Source: Gammaproteobacteria bacterium
GTDB lineage: Bacteria > Pseudomonadota > Gammaproteobacteria > Pseudomonadales > Cellvibrionaceae
Length of the DNA: 34,888 nt
Direction of reading: 5' to 3'
Assembly: GCA_004173475.1 (NCBI GenBank)
Contig: SEBU01000008.1
Location: 84,785 to 119,672, forward strand
The position numbers and the translations under genes are program-made. The notes under the pieces were generated by a model, which was not told the origin of the DNA, did not search any database, and saw only the letters and a program-made list of their open reading frames with translations. Of the stretch, positions 8,856 through 18,094 are shown one piece after another. Positions within the stretch are counted from its first letter, which is position 1, and each line of letters begins with the position of its first letter.

Positions 8856-9012
8856 TATAAACTTTTAACAAAAACGTTGGGATATAAAAATCAAGGACGA
8901 TTTTGAAAATTATTATTATTTGATTCTTCGAATTTAGTTTTCCTTCAGATTTGTTATTGCTGTTTCCTTTCAATCTACACATAATCGCATCTGATTTTAA
9001 AACGGTGTGATT

Positions 9013-9807
9013 ATGGCTGAGTTACAATTTTATCAATATATTTTGATAGCGCTTATTTTTGTCTGGAGCGGCTTTGTTCGCTCAGGCTTGGGTTTCGGCG
9101 GCGCGGTTATGTCCTTGCCATTTTTATTGCTGGTCGATAATCGGCCTCTCGTTTATCTGCCAATTATTGCAGTTCATTTGTTATTCTTTTCTTCAATTAC
9201 TGTTTGGCAAAATCATAAAAAGCATCGCCTGCAGCGCGCAAAGAGCAATCAATCGAATACCGAAACGGGCACTATTGATTGGGTGTATTTAAAAAAATCT
9301 ATGAAAGTTATGATTGTGCCCAAACTCATTGGCGTCGCGGGGCTGTTAACTATCCCTGCCAATGTGATGACCGGAATTATTTTTATCATAGTATCGGTTT
9401 ATTCGATTACCTACATTTTAAATAGGCCGTTTAAAAGCAGTAGTCGGGTATTGGATAATTTTTTCCTGGTGCTGGGTGCCTATATAAGTGGTACGTCTTT
9501 AATTGGTGCTCCTCTTATTATTACCGTCTTTGCTACTCACGTCGCCAAGCATCAACTTCGCGATACATTATTTGTTCTCTGGTTTATTCTGGTTGTAATT
9601 AAGATGGTGGCGTTTTTAATCGCAGGCGTTGATTTACAACTCGCGCAACATCTGTGGTTATTACCCTGCGCAACGGTTGGTCATTTGATAGGTCTGCGTT
9701 TTCACCAAAAAATAGTTGACGGTGACCCGGTAGTTTTTTACCGTGTGCTGGGCATTAGTTTATTGAGCGTGAGCCTTATGGGGATTGTCACACTGTTCAT
9801 TAAGTAG
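9013..9807 (+). CDS. TauE/SafE-family permease
   Basis: Inner-membrane protein of the TauE/SafE (DUF81) family, about 264 aa with roughly eight hydrophobic helices. Family members move sulfite, sulfoacetate, taurine-derived or other organic anions. The opening IFVWSGFVRSGLGFGGAVM is the repeat signature of the family (small-residue-rich GxGFGG). A related second repeat appears in the GAYISGTSLIGAPLI region. Start is either the ATG at 9013 (chosen, GGTG upstream) or the GTG at 9007. A charged cytoplasmic loop (KKHRLQRAKSNQ) follows helix 3. No sulfur-metabolism gene is nearby, so the substrate cannot be assigned. Confidence 0.85.
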   Translation: MAELQFYQYILIALIFVWSGFVRSGLGFGGAVMSLPFLLLVDNRPLVYLPIIAVHLLFFSSITVWQNHKKHRLQRAKSNQSNTETGTIDWVYLKKSMKVMIVPKLIGVAGLLTIPANVMTGIIFIIVSVYSITYILNRPFKSSSRVLDNFFLVLGAYISGTSLIGAPLIITVFATHVAKHQLRDTLFVLWFILVVIKMVAFLIAGVDLQLAQHLWLLPCATVGHLIGLRFHQKIVDGDPVVFYRVLGISLLSVSLMGIVTLFIK

Positions 9808-9863
9808 GTACTTCTTTTGATCGTGATCTACACTCAATCAAAGTGATTTGAAATGGTGTAGTA

Positions 9864-10790
9864 ATGATTCAATTTGCGGATAACGCCAAACCTTTATTTG
9901 GTGGTGTAGAGGCGGGCGGAACCAGGTTTATCTGTGTGTTAGCTGATTCGCGCGGCTTCATTAAATCCCGTATGGATATTCCAACTACTACAGCAGAGAC
10001 AACCCTTGCCGCGGTAAAAGAATTTTTTATTAAAAGCGCTCCGGAATTTGGTCAGCTGGAAGCCATAGGTATAGTCTCGTTCGGCCCACTGGATTTTAAT
10101 CAACAATCACCCACTTATGGATACATTACCAACTCGCCCCGACCTGGGTGGGCCAATATTAATCTTCGCGGTTATTTTCGCGATGCACTCAATGTTTTAG
10201 TTGAAGTAGAAACTGATGTAAACAGTTCTGCTATGGGCGAATTTTCTGAGGGCGCTGCGGTTGATTGCGAAAACTTTGTTTACGTTACTGTTGGTACAGG
10301 CATAGGTGCCGGAATATTTGCGGGTGGAAAACTCATGCAGGGAATTAGTCACCCTGAAGTAGGGCACATGATGATTCCACAAGCGCAAACCGATATGGAA
10401 TTTGCGGGCAGCTGTTCATTTCACCACAATTGTTTGGAAGGGCTCGCTTCAGGCACTGCAATTCATCAGCGGTGGCAAACCCACCCTAAAAATTTGCCAC
10501 CTGAGCATCCTGCGTGGGATTTAGAATCCCATTATCTTGCAGTTATGTGTGTGAATTTAACCTGGATGTACGCACCCGAAAAAATAATTTTTGGCGGCGG
10601 CGTTATGACACGCGATTTTCTTTATCCGAAAATAAGAACGAACCTAAAAAAAATGCTGAGCGGCTATGCACACGACGTTGCACTGAATGATATGAATCGC
10701 TACATAATTCCTACTGCGTTGGGTGGTGATGCAGGGATAACAGGCGCACTTGCACTAGCGCGCAGGGCTTATTTGGAGGCGAGGCGGTAA
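9864..10790 (+). CDS. ROK-family sugar kinase (fructokinase-like)
   Basis: Cytoplasmic ATP-dependent sugar kinase, 308 aa. The N-terminal phosphate loop is GGVEAGGTRF and the substrate/catalytic segment is ETDVNSSAMGE. The second ATP motif is TVGTGIGAGIF. The ROK zinc site follows the HPEVGH motif with GSCSFHHNCLEG. This short-linker CxxHxxC-type site and the EAGGT start match the fructokinase branch (ScrK/GmuE-like), which phosphorylates fructose or a related hexose. Its stop is one base from the stop of the convergent L,D-transpeptidase. The preceding permease is 56 bases upstream on the same strand, so co-transcription is possible though functionally unexplained. Confidence 0.9.
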   Translation: MIQFADNAKPLFGGVEAGGTRFICVLADSRGFIKSRMDIPTTTAETTLAAVKEFFIKSAPEFGQLEAIGIVSFGPLDFNQQSPTYGYITNSPRPGWANINLRGYFRDALNVLVEVETDVNSSAMGEFSEGAAVDCENFVYVTVGTGIGAGIFAGGKLMQGISHPEVGHMMIPQAQTDMEFAGSCSFHHNCLEGLASGTAIHQRWQTHPKNLPPEHPAWDLESHYLAVMCVNLTWMYAPEKIIFGGGVMTRDFLYPKIRTNLKKMLSGYAHDVALNDMNRYIIPTALGGDAGITGALALARRAYLEARR

Positions 10791-10791
10791 C

Positions 10792-11277
10792 TTATGGTCT
10801 TATTTCAATTTTGGTTGGAACATCTATTTTATTCCAAAGGTCATCCATATCTTTATTTTTTAGGGCGATGCAGCCTAAGGTCCAATTAAATTTTTGAGTC
10901 TGCTCTTCAAAAGCAGCAAAACCATTTTTCTGGCCGTGGATCATAATTGCACTGCCTGCAGATACACCTTTCCTTTTTGCGTTTGCTAAGTCTTTCGCGT
11001 TCGGGTATGAAATGTGAATTGATTTGTAATAAGCGCTTTTGGCGTTCTTAGCATCCAGTGAATAAAATCCCTCAGGCGTCCGTTCATCTCCTTCTTGTTC
11101 TTTATGATCCACTGGATTACTTCCGAATACAACGTGATACGAGCCTACAACTTTTCCATTTTTAAGCAGGGTTAATTTGTGTTTGGCTTTTTCAACCAGA
11201 ACTTGATCGGCTTTTTCTACCGCGAAGCTTGGAGTGCAAAGAAATAGAATTAAAAAAAATATGTTCTTAATCTGCAT
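10792..11277 (-). CDS. YkuD-type L,D-transpeptidase
   Basis: Periplasmic cysteine L,D-transpeptidase-like protein, 161 aa. A signal peptide precedes the SFA|VEKAD cleavage region. The YkuD core follows: DERTPEGFYSLD, IMIHGQKNG (catalytic-region His) and NWTLGCIALKN, whose Cys is the nucleophile. Thr takes the place of the more common Ser two residues before Gly-Cys, as in the YafK-like branch. Enzymes of this fold make 3-3 peptidoglycan cross-links, attach lipoproteins or cleave such links. The ATG follows GAAGGG. The gene lies 41 bases downstream of the FHA gene on the same strand, implying one operon. Confidence 0.9.
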   Translation of the reverse strand: MQIKNIFFLILFLCTPSFAVEKADQVLVEKAKHKLTLLKNGKVVGSYHVVFGSNPVDHKEQEGDERTPEGFYSLDAKNAKSAYYKSIHISYPNAKDLANAKRKGVSAGSAIMIHGQKNGFAAFEEQTQKFNWTLGCIALKNKDMDDLWNKIDVPTKIEIRP

Positions 11278-11318
11278 CCAAACCCTTCCTGAGACAATGA
11301 CGAAAACTATTTCCGAGA

Positions 11319-11711
11319 TTAAGCCATTTTTTTCGCTGAGTGTTTAACTCTAAATAGAATACGTTCCGGATCATCCAATCCCATAGTGGCGCCCAGTTTG
11401 AAGCAACCGCTACCGATTAATGGAGTAATTTCATTGAATACACGAAAAGTTTGCGCACGATTCAGTTGTACAAAAGTGCCGTTACGGCTGAAATCTTTTA
11501 ACACAAACTTTCCATCATTAAATTCGATAGCGCAATGTTGCCGCGATGCGAACTCGCAATTTATTGACAAGCCTGATTCAATATTATCTCTGCCAATATG
11601 AAAAGGTGTTTGCTCTGCGGTAATAACAATTGAAGCACTGCGGTAGAACAGCTCGAGAACCAAAGGTTCAGTGTTCGCGGTTTCTTTATTAAGAGAAGTA
11701 GATTCTATCAT
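11319..11711 (-). CDS. FHA-domain protein
   Basis: Small cytoplasmic protein of about 130 aa consisting almost entirely of one forkhead-associated domain, which binds phosphothreonine peptides. The diagnostic residues are present: HIGRD (Gly-Arg), ASRQHCAIEF (Ser-Arg-x-x-His) and DFSRNGTFVQ (Asn-Gly-Thr). A short tail, RVKHSAKKMA, ends it. The chosen ATG at 11711 has GGA seven bases upstream; a TTG nine codons earlier is the limit of the frame. It is the first gene of a pair with an L,D-transpeptidase. No Ser/Thr kinase or phosphatase is seen in the window, so its phospho-partner must be elsewhere. Confidence 0.88.
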   Translation of the reverse strand: MIESTSLNKETANTEPLVLELFYRSASIVITAEQTPFHIGRDNIESGLSINCEFASRQHCAIEFNDGKFVLKDFSRNGTFVQLNRAQTFRVFNEITPLIGSGCFKLGATMGLDDPERILFRVKHSAKKMA

Positions 11712-11752
11712 TGTCTTGTCCAACGGTTTTAACTCCAATCACTAAAGCGGAT

Positions 11753-11785
11753 ACTATTAAAGTGATATAGATCCACTTCTATAGT
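11753..11785. promoter_or_regulatory. Imperfect palindrome upstream of the FHA-L,D-transpeptidase pair
   Basis: ACTATTAAAGTG (11753-11764) and CACTTCTATAGT (11774-11785) are inverted repeats matching at 10 of 12 positions, with a nine-base spacer. They lie 42 bases upstream of the FHA start. The size and symmetry fit a dimeric repressor or activator operator; no regulator gene is adjacent. Confidence 0.45.
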
Positions 11786-12016
11786 AACAAATTCCATTCA
11801 CCATGTTGAGGTATGAGGTTGAGATATGGTCCCCGCATGCCCCGCCCAAAATAAACGGGGCAAATGGCTTAATTATGATGGGGGCGCAACTATACCAATT
11901 GCTATTAGAATTTTTCCTTTAATTTCATCGCATTGGTTTTGTATGAAAAGTCTCATAAATACACATATTCAGCGATTTAAAAGGAATGAAAAATATTTTT
12001 GGAAATTTTAGAAAAC

Positions 12017-13528
12017 TTAACGCCGTCTTCCTCCCAGAATTGATCCTAAAACCCCGCGGAGAATTTGCCGACCAACTTCCGAGGCAATCGTGCGTGCGAC
12101 TGTTTTTGCAGCAATTTGTGCAATTCCATCATGCTTGCCACCCCTCGGGCCGGTAGTGCCGAAAAGAATATCGTTTATAGCACTGCTTGTGGTACCAACT
12201 GGCGCTGTTGTTGTGGTTGATCGTGGTGATGCGGTAGGTTGTGAAGTTTCTGCTTTCGTTTGCTTCAATTTTTCAAAAGCTGATTCGCGATCTTGCAGTT
12301 CTTCATAAACACCGTACACTAATGAGCCATTAATCGCGGCATTACGTTCGTCACCACGCAATGGACCTATACGTGAGCCTGGGGGCAAAATAAACGCGCG
12401 CTCAACTATGCATGGAGTTCCTTTCGCATCCAGGCATGATACTAAAGCTTCGCCCACGCCTAATTCAGTAATTGCAGTTTCTACATTAAATGCTGGATTA
12501 GCGCGCATAGTTTCAGCGGCAGTTTTTACCGCTTTTTGATCGCGAGGGGTGAACGCACGTAACGCATGTTGAATACGATTTCCCAATTGACCGAGAACAG
12601 CGTCGGGAATATCCAGCGGATTTTGTGTTACGAAGTAAATGCCTACACCTTTGGAGCGAATTAAACGTACAACTTGTTCAATTTTTTCTAATAATGCGTT
12701 GGGAGCATCATTAAAAAGTAAATGGGCCTCATCAAAAAAGAAAACGAGTTTCGGTTTATCCAAATCACCCGCTTCAGGAAGATTTTCAAAAAGCTCTGCT
12801 AACAGCCACAATAAAAATGCCGCGTAAAGTTTGGGAGACCCGTACAACTTATCTGCCGCTAATATATTAATAATGCCCCGGCCTTTCGTATCCGTTTGCA
12901 TTAAATCCATAATATTAAGCATGGGTTCGCCAAAAAATTTGTCGCCACCTTGCTCGTCTAAAGTTAATAGCCCACGCTGTATGGCACCTATGCTTGCGGA
13001 CGACACATTGCCATATTCCGTTGTTAATTCTTTTGCATGCTCTCCAACAAATTGCACCATCGCTTTTAAATCTTTGAGATCTAACAACAACAAACCATTA
13101 TCATCGGCAACTTTGAAAACAATATTTAGTACACCTGCTTGCACTTCGTTCAGGCTCAACAGGCGAGCTATTAATAAAGGGCCCATATCGGAAATGGTTG
13201 CGCGGAGCGGGTGACCTTGGGTACCAAAAACATCCCATAATGCAATTTCAAATTTTTCTGGCTGCCAATCGGTAATGTTCAACAAATCCAATCGCGTCTG
13301 TAGTTTTGCGCTTACTTCACCTGGTGCGCCAAGTCCGGTTAAATCACCCTTAACATCTGCCATAAACACGGGTACACCTTGGTCGGCAAAACATTCGGCC
13401 AACTTCTGCAAGCTAACGGTTTTGCCGGTGCCGGTGGCTCCAGCGATTAACCCGTGGCGATTCGCAAATTGGGATAAAAGGGCAACATCCTGAGTTCCTG
13501 TGCGAGCGAATACGAGAGCAGATGACAT
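12017..13528 (-). CDS. yjgR: HerA-like P-loop ATPase YjgR (DUF853)
   Basis: Cytoplasmic P-loop ATPase of the DUF853/YjgR family, related to HerA/FtsK-type DNA translocases, 503 aa. Walker A is GATGTGKT near residue 30 and Walker B is [12 protein letters not shown] near 275. The conserved [13 protein letters not shown] and [10 protein letters not shown] sensor segment follow the family. The start at 13528 gives [11 protein letters not shown] and has a GGAG ribosome binding site six bases away; the ATG 12 bases earlier (13540) overlaps that site and is less likely. The C-terminus carries a Thr/Ser-rich linker ([15 protein letters not shown]) and ends in basic GGRRR. Biological role in bacteria is unestablished. 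Confidence 0.92.
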   Translation of the reverse strand: MSSALVFARTGTQDVALLSQFANRHGLIAGATGTGKTVSLQKLAECFADQGVPVFMADVKGDLTGLGAPGEVSAKLQTRLDLLNITDWQPEKFEIALWDVFGTQGHPLRATISDMGPLLIARLLSLNEVQAGVLNIVFKVADDNGLLLLDLKDLKAMVQFVGEHAKELTTEYGNVSSASIGAIQRGLLTLDEQGGDKFFGEPMLNIMDLMQTDTKGRGIINILAADKLYGSPKLYAAFLLWLLAELFENLPEAGDLDKPKLVFFFDEAHLLFNDAPNALLEKIEQVVRLIRSKGVGIYFVTQNPLDIPDAVLGQLGNRIQHALRAFTPRDQKAVKTAAETMRANPAFNVETAITELGVGEALVSCLDAKGTPCIVERAFILPPGSRIGPLRGDERNAAINGSLVYGVYEELQDRESAFEKLKQTKAETSQPTASPRSTTTTAPVGTTSSAINDILFGTTGPRGGKHDGIAQIAAKTVARTIASEVGRQILRGVLGSILGGRRR

Positions 13529-13719
13529 ATTTTTCTCCATTGTGGTTTTATCGCCTTTATACCAGCTCTGGTCCATCTAAATACAGCTCTTATCTGAAAA
13601 AGCAAAAGCTTCAAATGGAGCCCGATAATTTTGACAACGATTAAAAATTGGTTGAAGAAAAGGTCGTTATTGTAAAAATTGGCTCTTAACTTCTAGCGCC
13701 TGTTAGCAAGGGGCCTGTG

Positions 13720-13725
13720 TATAAT
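13720..13725 (+). promoter_or_regulatory. Extended -10 promoter of the aminotransferase gene
   Basis: A perfect TATAAT preceded by TGTG (extended -10) lies 35 bases upstream of the aminotransferase ATG. No good -35 hexamer is seen at 16-18 bases upstream, consistent with an extended -10 promoter. Confidence 0.55.
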
Positions 13726-13760
13726 CTCGTCCTTTCACAATCAATCTATTGGATGTCACC

Positions 13761-14951
13761 ATGTTTGAAACTTTGCCCTTGTTACCTGCAGACCCCATCC
13801 TTGGTTTAAGCATCGCGTATGCGAAAGATACTAACCCTCTTAAGGTTGATTTGGGCGTCGGCGTGTATAAGAACGATGTCGGGGTAACGCCTATTATGGC
13901 TGCGGTCGCGGCTGCAGAAAAACTGCGTATACAGCAGGAAACCACCAAAGCCTATACGCCGCCAGCTGGCTATCCTGGCGCCAATGAAGCTTGCCAAAAA
14001 TTAATTTATGGAGCAGGGCATCCTGCAGTAGAAGCGAATCGAGTCCGTACTATTCAGACCCCTGGTGGCTGCGGCGCTTTGCGCGTAGCGGCGGAATTAA
14101 TCCAGCGTGCAAAGCGCGGTGCAACTTTATGGGTGAGTGTTCCGACTTGGGCAAATCATATCCCCTTACTTGGAAATGCTGGTTTGAGTTTGAAGGAATA
14201 TCCCTACTACGACTATGCGACTCACAGCATTAATTTCCCCGCTATGCTCGCGACGTTAAAAGAAATTCCGCGCGGCGATTTAGTATTGCTGCACGCGTGT
14301 TGCCATAACCCTAGCGGAGCGGACTTATCGTGCGAGCAATGGAATCAGGTTGCCGACGTATGTGAAGCGAATGGGATAATTCCGTTTGTGGATATGGCTT
14401 ATCAAGGTTTCGGAGAAGGTTTGGAAGAAGACGCGTACGGCTTGCGTTTATTGGCCAGTCGTTTGCCGGAGGTTATTATTGCAACATCGTTTTCAAAAAA
14501 TTTTGGTTTGTATCGTGAGCGCGCCGGTGCACTGAGTTTCGTATTTGCTGATGAAGCCCAAGCTGACGCGGGTAATTCTCAACTGTTGAGCGTAACGCGT
14601 GCTTTATATTCCATGCCTCCATCACATGGGGCTGCCTTGATTGATCTCATTTTACACAATGGTGAGTTGACTAAGCTTTGGAGCGATGAGTTAACGCTTA
14701 TGCGTGAGCGTATTGCAGGATTACGCGTTCAGCTTGTTCAATCCCTAAATCAATTGCAAAAACAACGTGACTTCAGTTTTATCGCCAACGAGCGAGGTAT
14801 GTTTTCATTTTTAGGATTGAGTGTTGAAAAAGTTCATAAACTTAAGAGTGAGTACAGCATTTACATAACGGATACCAGTCGTATCAGTGTTGCAGGGTTG
14901 ACGGCGGAAAAAATGGATTATGTGAGTAAAGCGATAGTCGCTGTTTTGTAA
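13761..14951 (+). CDS. Aromatic/aspartate amino acid aminotransferase
   Basis: PLP-dependent class I aminotransferase of the AspC/TyrB subfamily Ia, 396 aa, which exchanges amino groups between aspartate or aromatic amino acids and 2-oxoglutarate. The N-terminal LPADPILGLS...LGVGVYKND block and HACCHNPSGADLS are family signatures; Ser replaces the usual Thr in NPTG. The PLP lysine is in ATSFSKNFGLYRER, and PPSHGAAL follows as usual. The ATG at 13761 is used because conserved sequence begins right there; the frame runs four codons further to a TTG. Aspartate and aromatic preferences cannot be separated by eye, so no gene symbol is given. It ends at a strong terminator. Confidence 0.93.
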   Translation: MFETLPLLPADPILGLSIAYAKDTNPLKVDLGVGVYKNDVGVTPIMAAVAAAEKLRIQQETTKAYTPPAGYPGANEACQKLIYGAGHPAVEANRVRTIQTPGGCGALRVAAELIQRAKRGATLWVSVPTWANHIPLLGNAGLSLKEYPYYDYATHSINFPAMLATLKEIPRGDLVLLHACCHNPSGADLSCEQWNQVADVCEANGIIPFVDMAYQGFGEGLEEDAYGLRLLASRLPEVIIATSFSKNFGLYRERAGALSFVFADEAQADAGNSQLLSVTRALYSMPPSHGAALIDLILHNGELTKLWSDELTLMRERIAGLRVQLVQSLNQLQKQRDFSFIANERGMFSFLGLSVEKVHKLKSEYSIYITDTSRISVAGLTAEKMDYVSKAIVAVL

Positions 14952-14963
14952 AATAATCGAAAT

Positions 14964-14991
14964 AAAAAGAGCCTCTTATGAGGCTCTTTTT
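14964..14991. terminator. Bidirectional intrinsic terminator
   Basis: A 12-bp stem, AAAAAGAGCCTC with GAGGCTCTTTTT, closes a TTAT loop. It has a T-run on each strand and sits between the convergent aminotransferase and acyltransferase genes, serving both. Confidence 0.92.
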
Positions 14992-15009
14992 ATTTCAGTG
15001 AAAGCTGCT

Positions 15010-16116
15010 TTAACTATTCAGCGCAGTTTCACTAACAATTGGTGCAGTTGATTGTTTACGTTGAAATTTAGGTAATAAAGTATTGGTGAGGAAATTACGT
15101 GTGACTCTCTGTAACGGCATTTCTATGTACATAGAAATGATAATGGGAATAGCAGCACCCATCACGCCAAGGAATAACCACAAGTGATCATAGACCTTAT
15201 GATTCAAACCCAATAAATGTTCGCCGTAATATAGGACCATTAAGTGCAGCAGATAAATTGAAAAGCTTGCCTGACCAATTTTTCTCATCACCGGATTTGC
15301 AAATAGGAAATTTGTCCAGCCAGACGAAATTGATAACAAATAAATAGCTATAGCATAAGCGACCGCCAAAGGGACGCTGTCATAAATGCCTTGAATGCCG
15401 CGAAACATGTAATAGGGCACTATGAGAATTATCAACGCTCCTATTTGTAACAGGCTAAGCGCTAACTTATCCTTAGCACTGATCCATGAACGTCGCGGTG
15501 CCATACCAGCAATGGTGCCGGCAAGAAAGAGATGTAATTTATTCGGCACAGATAAGTGTGGCCAAAATGATTGTGAAAGCATTAATACGGCGCAGACGAA
15601 GATAAGAAAGGGTAAGGCGTAAGGAAGCTTTAATTTGTAAGAAATTCCCCACCACACAAAAATGAAAAATACGTAGTACTGTACTTCAAGCGGAATTGAC
15701 CAAAAGACTCCTACATTGCCACTGAAAAAAACGTGCCGGGCAACGCTTTTTGTACCTTCAATAGGTAAAATAAAATTGGGGTCAATTTGGGTGAGAATTA
15801 AACAGACTGCTATAACAACCCAATAGATGGGTGCAATTCGCGAAAACCGCGCTATACCGTATTTAACAACTGATTGGGTGTTCCAGGCAGACTCGCCATA
15901 AAGATAACCCATTAAAAAGCCACTTAAGACAAAGAAAATGGCAACACCCAGAGCACCTACAGCTGTGAGGTGGCCGGGTAAGGGTAGGTGGGCCATGATG
16001 ACTAGTAAACATGCAGTCGCACGTACTCCATCAAGGTTGGGCATTTTGTCTCTATTGGGGTGCATAGCAGCAACGGGTGGATTAGTGTTGGCTGCATTAA
16101 TTTGCGAGTTTTCCAT
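15010..16116 (-). CDS. Acyltransferase-3 family membrane protein (OafA/YrhL-like)
   Basis: Integral inner-membrane O-acyltransferase, 368 aa with about ten hydrophobic segments, of the family that acetylates or succinylates exported glycans such as O-antigen. The N-terminal signature is NLDGVRATACLLVIMAHL, whose His is the presumed catalytic residue. It is followed by AIFFVLSGFLMGYLY and the RFSRIAPIYW motif. The start at 16116 has a textbook AGGAG ribosome binding site six bases upstream; the frame continues 17 codons further without support. A hydrophilic Asn/Pro-rich N-terminal tail of about 25 aa precedes the first helix. It is monocistronic, and the substrate is unknown. Confidence 0.92.
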   Translation of the reverse strand: MENSQINAANTNPPVAAMHPNRDKMPNLDGVRATACLLVIMAHLPLPGHLTAVGALGVAIFFVLSGFLMGYLYGESAWNTQSVVKYGIARFSRIAPIYWVVIAVCLILTQIDPNFILPIEGTKSVARHVFFSGNVGVFWSIPLEVQYYVFFIFVWWGISYKLKLPYALPFLIFVCAVLMLSQSFWPHLSVPNKLHLFLAGTIAGMAPRRSWISAKDKLALSLLQIGALIILIVPYYMFRGIQGIYDSVPLAVAYAIAIYLLSISSGWTNFLFANPVMRKIGQASFSIYLLHLMVLYYGEHLLGLNHKVYDHLWLFLGVMGAAIPIIISMYIEMPLQRVTRNFLTNTLLPKFQRKQSTAPIVSETALNS

Positions 16117-16546
16117 ATAACTCCTATTCACTGAAAAAATTCGAAGGATTATGCATAGCTTTATCAAGCTCGTATGTTAATTAGATGACGGTGGCGCTAT
16201 TTCCTCTGCATCGATGGATATCTAGATTTTTGCAAGTTTCAGTCCATCGTGATACTGACACTAAATTGAGGGTATTTAAGAGAATTAGGCAGAGGAATAC
16301 TATTTAGCTGAAATAACTGGATTCACAACGACTTAATAGAGTGCAACTCAATTTTTCACGGTCGCCATTATAGGGCAAAAAAGTTGTAATTTTTATGTAT
16401 TGATAAGCTTTGTGCGAACGTTCAAATTTATAAATAATAATGTTGTTTTAGCCGACACTTGAACAACTTATGTTCATCTGGCAAGTGACGTTGATTAGTC
16501 GTACGTCCTTATACAATCCTAATGCGTGGTTTGATATGTTGAAATC
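16117..16546. other. Divergent intergenic region upstream of the acyltransferase and kdpD-like genes
   Basis: 430 bases without a gene. It holds the divergent promoters and several inverted repeats: CGATGGA/TCCATCG (16212-16249), and a two-part hairpin CACTTG...CAAGTG (16456-16487) enclosing GAACA/TGTTC. Near its right end lie the paired TCCTWA half-sites listed separately. No sORF with a convincing ribosome binding site is seen. Confidence 0.6.
16506..16522 (+). promoter_or_regulatory. Putative KdpE box upstream of kdpD (two half-sites 11 bp apart)
   Basis: TCCTTA at 16506-16511 and TCCTAA at 16517-16522 form a direct repeat with 11-bp periodicity, 24 bases before the kdpD start. The second half is embedded in CAATCCTAAT, a string that recurs exactly upstream of kup. 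OmpR/KdpE-type regulators bind tandem half-sites one helical turn apart. Confidence 0.55.
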
Positions 16547-18094
16547 ATGGAGCATCTCACTATTTCCGACACAACGTCACAAAAAGATTCCTACTGGTTA
16601 GGCAGTGTATTTTGGGTTGTAGGATGGATCGCCATATATTTTTTTGACGACTATCTGGACTCCAGCAATCTCGCAATGCTGCTGATACTTACCTCGGCGC
16701 TTGCGGCAGTTTGCCTGCCCTGGCGGTTGTCCGTATCGCTCGCCATTATTTTTGTGCTGATATTCGACTGGTTTTTTGTTCCACCGCGCGGCACTTTCAC
16801 GGTTGATTTTCATCAACACACGGTAATGCTTTTAGTGATGTTGGTAGTCAATATAATCATTGTTAGCCTAATGGCTATAAGGCGCTCGCAATCGGAACTC
16901 GCGCAGCGGCATGCGCATGAAGCTGATATTTTGCGACAATGGAGTGACGTGTTACTTGAATCAAAATCTCCGCAAGATCATTTCGATGAACTGCAACATT
17001 TATTAACCAAAATCAGTGGAAAAAAAGTTTCACTCTTTTTGCTAAAAGATATGTTGCCACCCAAAGATGATATTCAATGCGTAGTGCAATTGGGGAATGC
17101 CGGAATTGAACAGACGCATGCACTTTGGTATTGCACGCGTAACAACCAACAGTTGGGGCGGGGAACAGGTCGCTACGAAATGTTTTCCGACGTGTATTTA
17201 CCGTTGCGGGCGCGTAATCAGGCCTTGGGCGCTGCTTTGCTAGCACAATTTTCTGAACATGAATTTTCGACGCGTGTGCATCTGCAAGCTATTTGCGATC
17301 AGTTTGGTCATGCTTTGGAGAAATATAGATTACAGCAGCTGGAGATTAAAGCGCGCGAAAATAGCCAAGCGCAATTGATCCGTAATAATTTGCTTGCTGC
17401 CATTTCCCATGATTATCGTACGCCTTTGGCTACTATAATGAGTGCCGCTTCGTCACTTAATGAGCAGGCGGAAAAGTTAGATGCTGCGCAACAATATCAA
17501 TTAGCACAAAGAATTTTTAATGAAGCTGAACGCTTAAATAAAGTTACCCTTAATATTTTACAGCTTGCCCGCTTAGATGCTGACAACCGAATTAATTGTG
17601 ACTGGGAATCTGCTGAAGAAATTATCGGCAATTTAATACGCCCTTGGCGTGAGCGAAATTTTGGCGACCGTTTGCATGCAAATTTGAAAGAAAATCTTCC
17701 GTTAATCTGGTGCGATTCTGTGTTAATTGGTCAGCTACTGGAAAACTTGGCTGATAATGCGTTCAAATATAGCCCGTCAAACAGCATTGTAAAATTGAGT
17801 GTCGATGCTAATACAACACACTTTCTATTTTCTGTGACTGACACTGGGCCAGGGATAGACCCTCCTTTGCATAGCAAAATTTTTGAGCCATTCCAGCGCG
17901 GTAAAATCGCCCAAACGCAAACCTTCGGCGCAGGCGTTGGATTGGCGCTGTGCCGAGCAATTGCAATTGCGCATCAAGGCGACCTTATTCTTGAATGTCC
18001 TCTTGAAGGCGGCTCACGATTTACGCTGAGCATACCTCTGAGAAATTTACCAATGGATGTTCGGGATAGTAGTTCCGGGGAAATTTGTGAGTAG
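16547..18094 (+). CDS. kdpD: KdpD-like sensor histidine kinase lacking the N-terminal KdpD/USP part
   Basis: Membrane histidine kinase related to the C-terminal half of KdpD, 515 aa against about 900 in full-length KdpD. It begins directly with the four-helix DUF4118 segment (about 20-108), including FDWFFVPPRGTFTVD, the KdpD transmembrane hallmark. A GAF-like region (about 140-258) comes next, then the phosphoacceptor His288 (AAISHDYRTPLA). The kinase domain carries ENLADNAFKYSP, DTGPGID and FGAGVGLAL. The cytoplasmic KdpD domain with its Walker motifs and the universal-stress-like domain are absent. No in-frame upstream coding sequence is seen, so this is a natural short form. The ATG has no clear ribosome binding site. 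It overlaps kdpE by eight bases. Confidence 0.9.
   Translation: MEHLTISDTTSQKDSYWLGSVFWVVGWIAIYFFDDYLDSSNLAMLLILTSALAAVCLPWRLSVSLAIIFVLIFDWFFVPPRGTFTVDFHQHTVMLLVMLVVNIIIVSLMAIRRSQSELAQRHAHEADILRQWSDVLLESKSPQDHFDELQHLLTKISGKKVSLFLLKDMLPPKDDIQCVVQLGNAGIEQTHALWYCTRNNQQLGRGTGRYEMFSDVYLPLRARNQALGAALLAQFSEHEFSTRVHLQAICDQFGHALEKYRLQQLEIKARENSQAQLIRNNLLAAISHDYRTPLATIMSAASSLNEQAEKLDAAQQYQLAQRIFNEAERLNKVTLNILQLARLDADNRINCDWESAEEIIGNLIRPWRERNFGDRLHANLKENLPLIWCDSVLIGQLLENLADNAFKYSPSNSIVKLSVDANTTHFLFSVTDTGPGIDPPLHSKIFEPFQRGKIAQTQTFGAGVGLALCRAIAIAHQGDLILECPLEGGSRFTLSIPLRNLPMDVRDSSSGEICE

Noticed and set aside
9808-9863. TTGAT...ATCAA resembling an FNR/ANR box before the ROK kinase
   Set aside because: The half-sites are about 15 bases apart instead of four.
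11826-12011. A 61-codon plus-strand frame in the gap between the FHA and yjgR genes
   Set aside because: No good ribosome binding site, no recognisable motif, and it lies in a stretch expected to be promoter DNA; treated as chance.
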